From Mactra quadrangularis (Eukaryota; Mollusca; Bivalvia; Venerida; Mactridae), in contig CM046311.1 in assembly GCA_025267735.1 (NCBI GenBank), positions 28,439,399-28,503,398 on the forward strand: a DNA stretch of 64,000 nt, given 5' to 3'. This document shows positions 1 to 9,829 of this stretch, piece after piece; positions within the stretch are counted from its first letter, which is position 1, and every line of letters starts with the position of its first letter. The translations under genes were made by a program, and so were the position numbers. The notes under the pieces were generated by a model. That model made no database searches. It worked only from the letters and a program-made list of their open reading frames with translations, and was not told the origin of the DNA.

Positions 1-140
1 ACGTCCATTTTCTTATCATGTGATCTAAAATGAATTATTTTGATTTGCTTAATCTAACCGATTGCAACTACACAATGGTCAAATCTTGATCATTTTATAT
101 GTCGCTGTCCACGACCAGCGACATAAAGTAGACGGTGAAG
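1..140 (+). repeat. Dispersed repeat R1, copy 1 (3' end)
   Basis: This is the 3' part of a dispersed repeat, here called R1, cut by the window edge. It shares CATTTTCTTATCATGTGA and TCAAATCTTGAT with copies at 5792-5915, 13421-13673 and 47931-50106. It ends in a hairpin with arms TGTCGCTG (100-107) and CAGCGACA (116-123) around an 8-nt loop. The stem sequence differs from the other copies but pairing is kept. No coding capacity is visible. Its class is unknown; a 3'-terminal hairpin recalls Helitron ends, but no CTRR terminus is seen. Confidence 0.6.
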
Positions 141-653
141 ATAGTTTGTAAATGCAAAATACTCGCGCGTTTTTATATGTTTTAGCCTGAACCGCAGTTT
201 AGGGGAGAAGATAATTATTTTACAGGTTTTTTTTCGAAATATTGAAAAAACACGCCAGATATATCAGTTCATAAAAAATTCTTTTTAAAACTTTTACAAG
301 ATATAAAGATTGGTAATGGAGTATGGAAAATACATTTGAATGGAAAATATGTTCACGTTTTTGTGAAAAATGAGGTTCAACAAGGCATTATAAATTGAGC
401 TTGTTTATCATTTCTATAACGGTGTCTTTCATTTTTTACCAATCATACAATCTTTGCCAGCCGTCATCACCATGAGTACAACGATAATAATATACATGTA
501 TAACAACTCTTTCTAAAGTTTCTAAAACATCTAATTTAAGTTTCAAGCTTGTTCTGTGTTATAACTTGATATTTGAAGAATTTATAATTAGGTATGAAAA
601 TTAAAGTGTATAAATTGCTCAATGACAAATCAACTAGATCGACATACAACTGT

Positions 654-1030
654 TTAATAATAAATTGGGTTATGTTGATCTGTAACGGTTGTGACCCGTC
701 TTGTAGCACCAAGTCCACCGTAGCCACCAAGACCGGTGTATCCAGTGCTGTAGTATCCGCTTGAGTAAGGATCATACCCGCTATCATAGACAGTGGAAAC
801 AGTACGTCTACCATACCCAACACCTGGAGCATAACCACCGACCAGTCCACCACCGTAGCCACCGTACGCCGAACCACCATACGCCGAACCGCCGTAACCA
901 CCGTAGCCACCGTAGCCACCATAACCCCCGCCAACGTAAGGCCCGCCATAACCACCACTAAGTGTCCCAGTAATTCCTCTTGTTATCAAACCAGCAGCTA
1001 GTCCGGCACCGGCGACTGTGAGAACGGCAC
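654..1030 (-). CDS. Gly/Tyr-rich protein, exon 2 (Gly-Gly-Tyr domain and C terminus)
   Basis: This exon is 377 nt. It follows the acceptor TTTTATTACAG|GTGCC and supplies two bases that complete the glycine codon split with exon 1. It encodes GAVLTVAGAGLAAG, then Gly-Gly-Tyr iterations with GGSAYGGSAY, then a Tyr/Thr/Arg-rich tail, and stops at 656-654. An in-frame upstream ATG exists at 1094, but the 21 residues it would add have no secretion signal and read through the acceptor, so splicing is preferred. Confidence 0.68.
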
Positions 1031-2809
1031 CTGTAATAAAAACACAAACTTTGTTAACAAATTTGTTACTGTTATGTTTGGTACATAATGTCAAATTTGA
1101 TTACATCATATTTTTATGGGCTTTCTTGCGTCTACCTCAATAGCAAGTAGAGTTATTGCCAGCTTTCGGCGAGAGTAAGTCTACAAGCTTAATTATAGCT
1201 TTTATCTGAAGATCTGTCCCTATCTAGGGAACAAATACAGGTCAAATGTCAATTTGCACATTGCGCAAATTAGTAGACATCGACAGCATGGCGCAGGCAG
1301 ATGTAAATGGTCGTTGAAATTACTCTATCTTTCACAATTCATCTAGTCCTGTGTGCACGTGCAAGCGGAAGACGAAAGAGCGAAAACACAATTTTGCGAC
1401 AGAATCTATTTTGTCGCATGATTGTTGTTTCGCTTTTTCGCGTCATCGTCACGCTAAGCGCCTCAGGAAAACACAAAGATGCGACAAAATTAAGGCAAAA
1501 ACACGACATATAAAGCTGTCGTACTTTTGTATAAATTTTGTCGTTTATATATGTTATAGCGTTACACTTTCTCGGGCAAATACGATTTAATTTTCGTACA
1601 ATTGTATTTTCTCATGGCAACCCACGGCACGAAAATACTACTATTTTGTCGTATTTACGTGTTTTCGTGTGGCGTCCCGCGGGACGACGATGCGATATGG
1701 CGTAATTCAGCGTGTTTAAATCTTACCTCCCACAATGCAACGAGTGGTAATTACAGGAACCAGAAGCGTTCGAAAATGCAAATTTAGTTCGAATAATGAG
1801 GGCATGTTATCTCCCTTTTAGTTTATTTATAGAAGGACCAAAGGGAGGTAACTAGGAAACTAAAACATAGACACTCAGTTCAGTTTGGACAGTATACAGA
1901 AAATGTATTATACACTTTGTGGGGAGGTAGTTATATGGCACATGAAAAAAGTTTTCTATTGTCTCTCTATACATGTATAATTAACTATGAAAGTGTATTT
2001 TGTCCATGTCCCTTAATTAATTATACATAAAGACACAATTTGAGAGTCTGAGTATTCACATTCGAATGAACTGTCGGTTTGATATTGAATAAAAGTAGTT
2101 GTATTTGTTAATGGTTTTCGGTTATTTTCATGAATTAACCTACATTTTAGCGGATAGTTTTATACAATATAGTATTAAAGGTTAGTGCCTCAGCTTTACT
2201 TTGACACTTATATTATTCTAGCTGAATATTTTTTCAAGTTATTCATGATGTAACAAACAACAACAATTTCGACAAAAAATAAGAGGTTGCCATGGAAACT
2301 GTGAAATTTCAGATAGTGTATAATAGCTTATTATTAATAAATCATTATCCTTGCCGATTTTGATTAAATGGACCCTAAGAAACAATTTAGTAGAGGGGGC
2401 AAAAAGTCTAGTGGGGTGCATGGTGGACCCCTCTGGCCCCTACTATATAACAATTATAACGAATGCCATGTTAAATGATACATTACATATTCAAATAATG
2501 TAGTGGTATATACTATTTTGCTATAAGCTGTCCATTTGAAACGTCAAACACAGAAAACCCTATCTCCGTCTCTGGAGAAAATGCCCCTCCCCATCCTGGA
2601 AAAACTATGAACTAGCCCTCTTTAATATTAGTAATCCATGTACCTAATCCTCGGCCTAGTCCACTGCCATGACTGTGTCCATGATCGTGATCATCATAAT
2701 ACCTACGACGTCCTCGTCCACGTCTTCCATATCTTTGTGACGTCACTTCCTGTACGAGGAGCGAACCTATGAGGAACGCTAAGAATAGCACTGTCCTCTG
2801 ATTTTTCAT
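654..2809 (-). CDS. Secreted Gly/Tyr-rich protein, shell-matrix-like, two exons
   Basis: Two coding exons, 2809-2644 and 1030-654 on the minus strand, join in phase 1 and give 180 residues. Residues 1-24 are a typical signal peptide: MKNQ, a hydrophobic run, then probable cleavage after VTS. Residues 26-36 are Arg/Gly-rich and 37-47 are Tyr/Asp/His-rich (YYDDHDHGHSH). Residues 57-75 form a hydrophobic Gly/Ala segment. Residues 81-120 are Gly-Gly-Tyr repeats, and the tail is Tyr/Thr/Arg-rich, ending NPIYY. This layout matches secreted extracellular-matrix or shell-matrix proteins; molluscan shematrins share the signal peptide plus Gly/Tyr design. Orthology is not shown, and a cuticle-type or byssal protein is also possible. 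The low-complexity exon would be easy to miss by similarity search. The start is chosen because the signal peptide follows it directly. No clear polyadenylation signal was seen. Confidence 0.72.
1372..1440. repeat. Imperfect hairpin in intron
   Basis: The left arm CGAAAGAGCGAAAACACAAT pairs with the right arm, whose reverse complement begins CGAAAAAGCGAAACAACAAT. Inside them TGCGACA pairs with TGTCGCA around a 9-nt loop. It may be a decayed foldback element. Confidence 0.5.
1806..1852. repeat. Inverted pair of AAAGGGAGRTAAC motif
   Basis: GTTATCTCCCTTT (1806-1818) faces AAAGGGAGGTAAC (1840-1852) across about 21 bp. The same motif occurs singly near 15162 (inverted) and at 60056-60067. It recurs often in mollusc genomes and may be the end of a small element. 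Confidence 0.5.
2644..2809 (-). CDS. Gly/Tyr-rich protein, exon 1 (signal peptide, His/Asp region)
   Basis: This exon is 166 nt: 55 codons plus one base. It starts at ATG 2809-2807 and ends before the donor ATTAG|GTACAT, with GT at 2643-2642. It carries the signal peptide and the RYGRRGRGRRRYYDDHDHGH stretch. Reading through the donor gives only 10 more residues before a stop, consistent with a splice site. A possible acceptor, CTGTTAATTTCAG, lies about 25 bp upstream of the ATG, so a 5'-UTR exon further upstream is likely. Confidence 0.68.
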
Positions 2810-3115
2810 TTTTTAGGCTTTAGATTTCAATTCTGAAATTAACAGAAAATTATTAACGATCGACGGACGGGATTACATGTAACTCAACATTACCTTTACT
2901 AGCACGTGCGAGCTTTTTTGGTTATCATCCGATCAATTTGGTTGGGTTTAAACACCGATGCTCAATATGCAGTAAAAGTTCAAATGGAAATAAGAAATCA
3001 CGGACAAAGCAAACAAAGGGTTGACACTTAATAAATTGTAAAATAAAGACATTCATGCGCTGTCCGTTATTAGTATGTATTAGCCCGACACGAGGCCAAA
3101 ATAGCAATAGAAACT

Positions 3116-3423
3116 GTAGCCTCTTCAATTATCCTATGCGTTCCAAAACGTTCCATAATGATACATTCGGAACTCATCGGCCATTTGCTGCGAATAATCT
3201 CGGACATATTTAGACGCTATTTGAAACTACCGGTGTAAAAGTAAACAAATATACGATCGTTAAGGCAAATGGTTATGTTTCGTTTTTAGTCCGTAAATTT
3301 CGAAACATCACTCATTGCCATAACGATCGTATATTTGTTTATTAGATTAGATTAATCAAAGTGAATGGCCGAGAAGTTCCGAATGTATCGTTACGGAACG
3401 TTTAGGGTAATTGAACAGGCTAC
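3116..3423 (+). mobile_element. Foldback MITE, family M1, copy 1
   Basis: This is a 308-bp element with long imperfect terminal inverted repeats. The left end GTAGCCTCTTCAATTATCC matches the reverse complement of the right end, GTAGCCTGTTCAATTACCC. Inside these are ATACATTCGGAACTC and TCGGCCAT on both arms, and an inner inverted pair ACAAATATACGATCGTTA. A second copy in reverse orientation lies at 23572-23896. No open frame is present. The superfamily is not assigned because no clean target duplication is seen. Confidence 0.72.
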
Positions 3424-3429
3424 TGATAT

Positions 3430-4750
3430 TGATTGAAATTAGGATTTTTTTAAATGTCGTAAACAAATACAAACCGAAATGGTAAAACTAAACGGCAAGA
3501 CTGCCAAAATGTGCACATCTCCGCGAGATAGACATTTGTCATTTTAATTTTGCTAGATTTCAATTTGAAAGATTGAAGTATTTATTAAATAATCAAAATT
3601 ATGTACCTTTATAATTAATAAGCTTCAAATCCGTTATAATGGTGTCACTTATTTCCCCGAAACCAACGTTCTTTGTAATGTCACTTGACAAGTTACTTGT
3701 GTCGCCTTGTTAGTACAAAGTTTCAAAGGATGACGATTTGGTAATTACAATAAATAAATGTACACTCTTTGTCACTGTGTGAGTGAGTGATCGGTACTTA
3801 AAACTAATTGATCATTCGAAAACAATGAAACTTCAATCATTTGATGTTTTTTTCTTTGAAGCATTTTATATAATCTATTCAATGTTAACTGGACTATTCA
3901 AGCGTTTGCTTTCAAACGTGTTTAATAAATTGTCAAATCCATCATTATAAATAGACTCAACTTTTCCCAATGACTAACGCTTTTGAAAGTTACATCATCA
4001 AGCTAAATTAAAAGGGCACTTTCGCGGAAAAATATGCGAAGTGCCGAAAACCCTATTTTAACATATCTAATTAACATTCCATACGGCAGATGTTTACGTA
4101 TACATATCAATGAAACATACTTGTGATTATAATGAAGCTGAATAGCAGGGTGCTGCACCATGCCGTTTTTCTCTCCTCATTTCTTAGCTTCTGCCTAATC
4201 AATGCTCTGATACACCCTGTCCCCTTTTCTGACCCTTACTATTTCTGACTAATAAAATAATCACAACCTGTTACACAAAATGTCAAAGGGGTCTGCTAAA
4301 GGATAATATGCCCCCGATTTATACTGCTGAAAAAACTACACTATCAATCTAATAGCCAGCATTGTCGTACCCAGAGGTTATCCAAAATTCTCGATCTAAG
4401 AAGTCTAGATAGCCTCTTGGTACGAGAATGAGTATAGTGGCGTAATAACTGAGATTGACACACGTTGTAGCATTCTTGTATCGTAATTTTGTCGCTTATT
4501 CATTTAGTATTGAGGCGCCAACGCAGTGTTCAAAAATAATTTATTTAAATTTATAATATCAATTAACATGGGATTCACTATACTAACTATACAGCCTCTT
4601 TTGTTCAATACCTAATATTCTAATACCTTTTCTACATTTTTATATTGAACATTTAATAATCATCTTTTTGGACGGCTCGCCTACCAAAGTTAACAAGCAG
4701 TATTTCCAACATTTTATATTGAATTTGACGGTAAAAACCGAGGTTGTCCT
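3430..4750. other. AT-rich intergenic, nothing recognised
   Basis: There is no convincing open frame, repeat or RNA in this stretch. Stop codons are dense in all frames. Confidence 0.5.
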
Positions 4751-4756
4751 ATTAAT

Positions 4757-5003
4757 CAAAGTACTGAAAGTACTGTTGAAAGGAATTTTTGAACGATTTT
4801 GGGAGTTTAAAGTTACTATTTCGATATCCATCATCATCTCTTTATCATTCATAATCAAATGTGTTTCATATTTCATTTTACATGCACATTATTCTACTGA
4901 TCGAGAAGTTGTAGGTTCGATTCACGGGCAGGGCATACTTTCGTGGAGCTTTGTCATGAAATAATTTCTACGGTCATTCTCCTTCCTACCACTGATTCTA
5001 AAT
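4757..5003 (+). repeat. Chimeric dispersed repeat with SINE-B body, copy 1
   Basis: The segment is closely similar to 18631-18877 along its full length. Its right part, from GATCGAGAAGTTGTAGG onward, is the B box and body of SINE family B (GTTCGATTC, then CATACTTTCGTGGAGC, CATGAAATAATTTCTACGG). Its left 150 bp (GGAATTTTTGAACGATTTT and so on) is not part of the SINE at 22451. The SINE 5' end is therefore replaced by other sequence in both copies. Confidence 0.6.
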
Positions 5004-5185
5004 CATTTTATCTAACTTACAGTAAAGAACAGAACGGTGCGCTCGAGCGTTCAGTCGGGGGAATTTAAACATGCCTCAGTGATCATGGTGATTGTGATTT
5101 AGTTATATTTTTAAGTTCTGCGCGTTACGTAGTATAGCGACAGAACGTATGTCTTCACCGTTTTGTATACAACATACGGGTTGTT

Positions 5186-5202
5186 TTATCGCCTAGCGAT
5201 AA
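5186..5202. repeat. Short perfect inverted repeat
   Basis: TTATCGC pairs with GCGATAA around a 3-nt loop. It resembles the stem of the R1 terminal hairpin at 13656-13673, but no R1 body flanks it. Confidence 0.35.
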
Positions 5203-5363
5203 GTCACGTGATAGGAAACGGTTAGTGGCGGGAATATTGCACGGAATTTTCAGTTCTACGCTTAGACTTCAAGCTGTGGACACGTAGTTTATTCAAATTC
5301 GGCTTTTTGTATTGGATGCAATATGCAGTAATTTATCATATGGGTTGAGTATATAAAGTATAA

Positions 5364-5412
5364 GTATTAGCATTTCCAAAAATGCTTGAAATCAACGCTC
5401 AGCCGTGTTTGA
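5364..5412 (+). repeat. Copy of the minisatellite-spacer palindrome motif
   Basis: AGCATTTCCAAAAATGCT followed by TGAAATC occurs here and in both 0.3-kb spacers of the minisatellite locus (11321-11620 and 12836-13135). A short GCCGTGT/GTCGTGT sequence follows at similar spacing. The core can form a stem of up to 8 bp (AGCATTT/AAATGCT). Confidence 0.5.
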
Positions 5413-5591
5413 TTTCGTCTCCATAGATGTATATATTTTGTGGTTAATATTCATTTGCTAACGGGGCGGATGTTATGAATATAAAATACATATTGATTTC
5501 GATGAACAATTCTATTTACTATTCATTAGTTATCTTTGTAAATTTTACTTTTTTCCGATCAAAAATACTTGCGTGAAAATGTTTATGTCCA

Positions 5592-5706
5592 CTAAAATAT
5601 TTAGTGGCGTGTAGCCTTCCTAAACATACAATAAGTATGGGGAGTATGTGGCATATCGTTCCGCCGTCCGCTAAAATATTAGTAGTGTGCAGCCTTCCTA
5701 AACATC
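5592..5706 (+). repeat. Two-copy direct repeat, about 79-bp spacing
   Basis: CTAAAATATTTAGTGGCGTG followed by TAGCCTTCCTAAACAT (5592-5628) recurs as CTAAAATATTAGTAGTGTGC followed by AGCCTTCCTAAACAT (5671-5706). Confidence 0.6.
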
Positions 5707-5791
5707 CGCTAATGCCCGCTATTGACTATGCGCTAGCTTGATTATAGTCAACAACTAGACGAGTCCATTATTACACCCCTTTTTTACGTTT

Positions 5792-5915
5792 TGACGGCCA
5801 TTTTCTTATCATGTGACCTCAAATGCATAGTTTTGATTGGCTTAAGACAACCGGTGTCGACTACAAAATGCTCAAATCTTGATAATTGTTTATATCAACG
5901 CACAGGTGCGTTGAT
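5792..5915 (+). repeat. Dispersed repeat R1, copy 2 (3' half)
   Basis: It shares TGACCTCAAATGCAT, TTTTGATTGGCTTAAGACAA and GTGTCGACTACAAAA with the copy at 13421. It ends in a perfect hairpin, ATCAACGCAC (5894-5903), 2-nt loop, GTGCGTTGAT (5906-5915). The stem sequence is specific to this copy. The 5' half of R1 is absent. Confidence 0.65.
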
Positions 5916-6597
5916 AATAAATTCATAATATTAAGAATGGCGAAACAGTTGTATTGCTTAGACGAGTATGTACAGTTTTCCAGAGTGAATTTTTATATGT
6001 TTATATGGGGCATACTTTTATCTTTGGTTTTTAGCCTGAACTATTCGTCTGAGCATATACAAACGTGTATAATTATGTATATTAATGTTGGTAATTTTCA
6101 TGTATGATGAAGATGAAAACTGTATTGTGTATGTCATGTTGTTGAATATATTCATGTGTGATAATGAATAATGTATTGTGTATATAACTCCAAACTTCTA
6201 CGTGTCATAAAAGTCTTTGCCTATGCAAATGGTAATTGTAATTTGTTGTTTGAAAGGTTAAGACGTTATCATCTAGGGAGTAACTCGTTTCCATGCGAGA
6301 AAATGTCTCGTATGGATTGTTAAACAACATTTAATCTTAGGAAAATTTTTAAGTGCGGTAAAATCTGAGGCCTATATTTACATATATTATGTGTTCAGTA
6401 CTTGTACGAAGTCATTTCTAAGATGAGTTCTTTTCAAATATCTAAGGACTTAAATTAACAATAGAGATCAAGAGTCCAATTTGAAAAAAAACCAAGTCGA
6501 AATTTTACAATTAACTTGTCCAACGATCGAATTGTCAAACTCAGTATATCGCACAACTATTCGTCAAACTGATAATGTAATGTGGAAAACAAGAAGT

Positions 6598-6838
6598 AAC
6601 AAGAAAGATATTAGATGAAATGTTTTGTTATCCTTAGATAGGAATTCAATGATAAACTCCGAGGATTCCAACTGTAAAGACCTACTTACCAATAAGAGAC
6701 TTTAGTCAGTTATCTTTCCCTGATAAAATCTGAAGCAATCCAATTGGTAAGTAGGTTCTTACAGTTGAAATCCTCGGATTTTATCATTGAATTCCTATGT
6801 GAAGATAACAAAATATTTCATCTAATATCTTTCTTGTT
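6598..6838. mobile_element. Foldback element with about 97-bp arms
   Basis: The left arm begins AACAAGAAAGATATTAGATG. The right arm, read in reverse complement, begins with the same 20 bases, and the match continues through TAGGAATTCAATGATAAA and CCTACTTACCAAT. The arms are about 90% identical by eye, with a central loop of about 45 bp. A foldback MITE is the simplest reading. The loop sequence (TCAGTTATCTTTCCCTGATA) recurs inverted at 7031-7110. Confidence 0.7.
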
Positions 6839-6984
6839 AAAAAAGATTATTAACAAAAGTGATGAAATTAAGATAGTTCTTTATCCTAAAAATAGTTAGC
6901 TTGAATTTCAAATAAATTAAATGACTTACAAAAAAGTTATTTAAGATTAATTTTGGCAAATTGACATTGAAAAATAAGGGTAAA

Positions 6985-7112
6985 ATTCGAGTAATCCAAC
7001 TAATAAGACCTACCTATTTGAAGAGTATACAAGGGGAAATAACTGACTAAAGTCCCTTATTGGATTGCTTCAGATTTTATCAGGAATAGATAACTGACAA
7101 AAGTCCCTAATT
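6985..7112. repeat. Inverted fragments related to the 6.6-kb foldback loop
   Basis: TGACTAAAGTCCCTTATTGG and ATTGCTTCAGATTTTATCAG are the reverse complement of the loop of the neighbouring foldback. GATAACTGACAAAAGTCCCT repeats the first of these nearby. This is probably a second, rearranged insertion. Confidence 0.5.
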
Positions 7113-7119
7113 AAGAGAT

Positions 7120-8900
7120 AAAATGTTGACATAATTGTTTGTTTTGACGGTTTTTTTACCTGAAATCTTAGAAAAAGACCGCCTCCTATTTATAATCTAT
7201 TCAAGTGGGAAGAACTGCTGTGTGTTAAAATCTAAGAATTTTCTCGACATAGATTTTACTTTCACTAAAGGTTTAAAAAAGTTTGCCATTATTCATGCCT
7301 ATATTTTAGTCTTAAAATAACTTACTGTTGTAATATACTTCGATGTAGGTTGTAAGTATAAAGTTGTAAGTAGGTTTTAAATAAAATGCCTATGACGAGT
7401 TGACTCTTAATTAAAAGCATGTCGAAGCAAAATTCAAAATTAAAATAAAGTTGTCATATATAGATCTACATTTTCTTATTACATTTAGTTTCCATTCGTA
7501 GTTGTTTAATAAATTGTTGTTTATCAATATTTGTTTTATTTTACCAAAGAGTTGATATTTCAAATAGTCATATATCGTGTGTGGAAAAATAACCAGTTCA
7601 TCTAAAGACAAGACATTTCATTAACTCTGAAAGTACTGGAAGATCGGGTTAAGGAAGTGACTAGCTAGAGGTTGAAGTACAGCAGTTGTGGTGTTGCGGC
7701 ATTGGTTGTACAAATTCTGTACTGAGTGACCAGTTGCAAAAAATGGCAAATTGTCACAATATATGACACGAGATTCACAACATTGCTCAAATAAATCGTA
7801 TTATATATGGGTTTTTTCCGATAGCAGCCAATGTACAAGAGAGAGTAGTGAAGGATGTAAGAAATTATTTTATCCTACCCCAAACTGATCTTTTAGAAGG
7901 AAAACCTATTGACCAAATAAACCTATCTTTATTCGGAAGCGTTGCTTTATTCGGCAGTCACGTGACTACGCATTGACGGATTACTTTTCTACATAATCAT
8001 AACATTGGGCATCAAAAGCGGCTGCGTTTCATTCTTTTAACGACAACTTAACAAATACATTTTACACAAAATAATCAAATACGGGATTTTACAAACAATT
8101 TCAAAATAAATCTTTAATTAAATCACTTACTCTGAGTATTTCATTCAAATTTTACAAAAACTCAATCGTTGACGCTGTAGACTGAGTTTGTAGTGCCTAA
8201 CTCCAAAATTTGCACTGAATTCCTTTCTGTGTATATTTGACGAATATCCAGCCATTATACAGTAAATACATAGGTTGACTATTGTTTTACCAAAGCCAAG
8301 CCATGCATAAATTAAATATAATGAAACTGGCTCCAAAAAATCATCATCGTCATTCACGACACAGACCGTCCTGGCCATTTTCTGAAAATGGTTGACATCT
8401 TTCAGCATCGCTGGCTCGCTACGAGTGTATTTCCCTTAATAATCCTTTCATCCATATATCCTATCGTCTATTTAAAGTTTGAATAACAAATCATCCTGAT
8501 AATATTGGTTAAATCCATGATGAATTATAGTAAACTCGTCAAATGACGAATCCTACAAACGCTCCTGTACGACCGCCATGTTGACAACAAACTTCGCTTA
8601 CATGACGTCATAAATACTGATTCGTCTTCGGAAAATTCGCAAGTGATTTATTCGTCCAAAAATAAATGTTTCGTTGTTAATTTATAAACCGAGTTTATTG
8701 CAGTATTTTCTCTTCTTCTTTCATTTAAAATATTGCCTTTACTAATGTATAATGGAGTCAATCATCGGGATTATTTCTTGACGTGCAAACAGTTAAAAGA
8801 CCGTTTAACACAATTACTGCGCTTCGGCCATCTGAATTCAAAGCATGTTAAACGCAGAATTTTCGGATTTTAAATTAATCATTCAAGCAAATGCAAGTAG
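7120..8900. other. AT-rich intergenic, one doubtful exon-like stretch
   Basis: No gene is supported. On the minus strand near 8280-8410, a frame beginning MLKDVNHFQKMARTVC and continuing through NDDDDFLEP is preceded by TTTTCAG and ends near a GGCTTTG|GTAAAA donor-like site. It has no recognised similarity and is treated as unproven. Confidence 0.35.
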
Positions 8901-8905
8901 GATAA

Positions 8906-9055
8906 ATAGAATATTAGGTTAGTGTCAATCTGTACTTAGTTTATCCGGCTCGTCTCCAAAAGGATTATTCGACTCGGCAAGCCTCGCCGAATAAACCTTT
9001 CTCCAACTTGCCGGATAAACTTGATACAGATTGGCACTAACCTAATATTCTCTAT
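8906..9055. mobile_element. Small foldback MITE, 150 bp
   Basis: The left arm ATAGAATATTAGGTTAGTGT, continuing CAATCTGTACTTAGTTTATCCGG, pairs with the right arm. The right arm's reverse complement begins ATAGAGAATATTAGGTTAGT and continues GCCAATCTGTATCAAGTTTATCCGG. The arms are about 48 bp. The loop carries a smaller Gly-Cys-rich-looking inverted pair (GGCAAG...CTCGCC). Confidence 0.68.
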
Positions 9056-9194
9056 GATTATCCAGCTACAAAAATATATAAACATTGTACTATATACATC
9101 AGTTTACTAAATGTCATTTAATACAAATATATTTCAGAATTAAGTTGCGTGGCACTGCACCCTGTGTCATTTTGGTGGTTCTAGAATAATCGCT

Positions 9195-9437
9195 ACAGTA
9201 TTGCATGGTACCATACTAGTATGTTAAGAATTACCGCATAGATTTAAGTATTCCATGGTACCTTACCAGTATGCCAAAACTAACAGCTTGGGTTTAAGTA
9301 TTGCATGATAGCATTACACAATATGAAAAGGTTAAGACTTACCGGCATTGTTCAAGTATTGCGTGGTACCATTAAGGAATGTTAAGATTTACTGGATGGA
9401 TGTAAATATTTTATGGTACCATTCTTGTATGTTTTAC
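9195..9437 (+). repeat. Degenerate tandem repeat, 5 units of about 50-57 bp
   Basis: The motif ATTGCATGGTACCAT recurs near 9201, 9250, 9300, 9357 and 9407 as ATTCCATGGTACC, ATTGCATGATAGC, ATTGCGTGGTACC and ATTTTATGGTACC. Each is followed by TATGTTAAGA-like and TTAC-like sequence. Confidence 0.65.
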
Positions 9438-9459
9438 TGGGGGTGGGGGGTGGGGGGTA
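9438..9459 (+). other. G-rich tract, possible G-quadruplex
   Basis: Runs of 5, 6 and 6 G are separated by single T residues. The run lengths could support a quadruplex on the plus strand. This is prediction only. Confidence 0.35.
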
Positions 9460-9829
9460 TCATACCTGATTCTGATTTAGTAGATCTGATTTTGGGTATT
9501 CATATAATAGCCTTCTGATAAATGTATATTTGATGTTGATTCACTCCAATGATACGGGTTATGTAAAGTTGGAATCGAAGTGGAAACGATCGTGAATAAT
9601 CTGGTGGACACATATTCAAGGATTGATATGTTATTTCTAATGGTGTCAGTAATTTGAGGATTTTTAAGACTACGATAAAACTAACACGAAGTTTGTTTTA
9701 TGTTAAAATTGAGATTTACTAGCTGTTCATGGGCATGAAGACAACATTATGATAAAAACTGTAAAACTAATTCATTCATGACAAGTTTCTAAATGACATC
9801 CTATTAACGTCATGATCAGTGCTGTACAA

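Larger units (their letters stand above)
1031..2643 (-). other. Intron of the Gly/Tyr-rich gene
   Basis: This is a 1613-bp intron in phase 1, bounded by GT...AG on the minus strand. It holds an imperfect hairpin (1372-1440), a 14-bp perfect palindrome CGTCCCGCGGGACG (1673-1686), and an inverted pair of the GTTAYCTCCCTTT motif (1806-1852). The rest is AT-rich with nothing recognised. Confidence 0.55.

Noticed and set aside
536..958. 140-codon minus-strand frame overlapping the Gly/Tyr-rich exon
   Set aside because: It is an alternate frame of the low-complexity GGY repeat, and gives a Val/Thr/Met-rich shadow with no start context or splice support.
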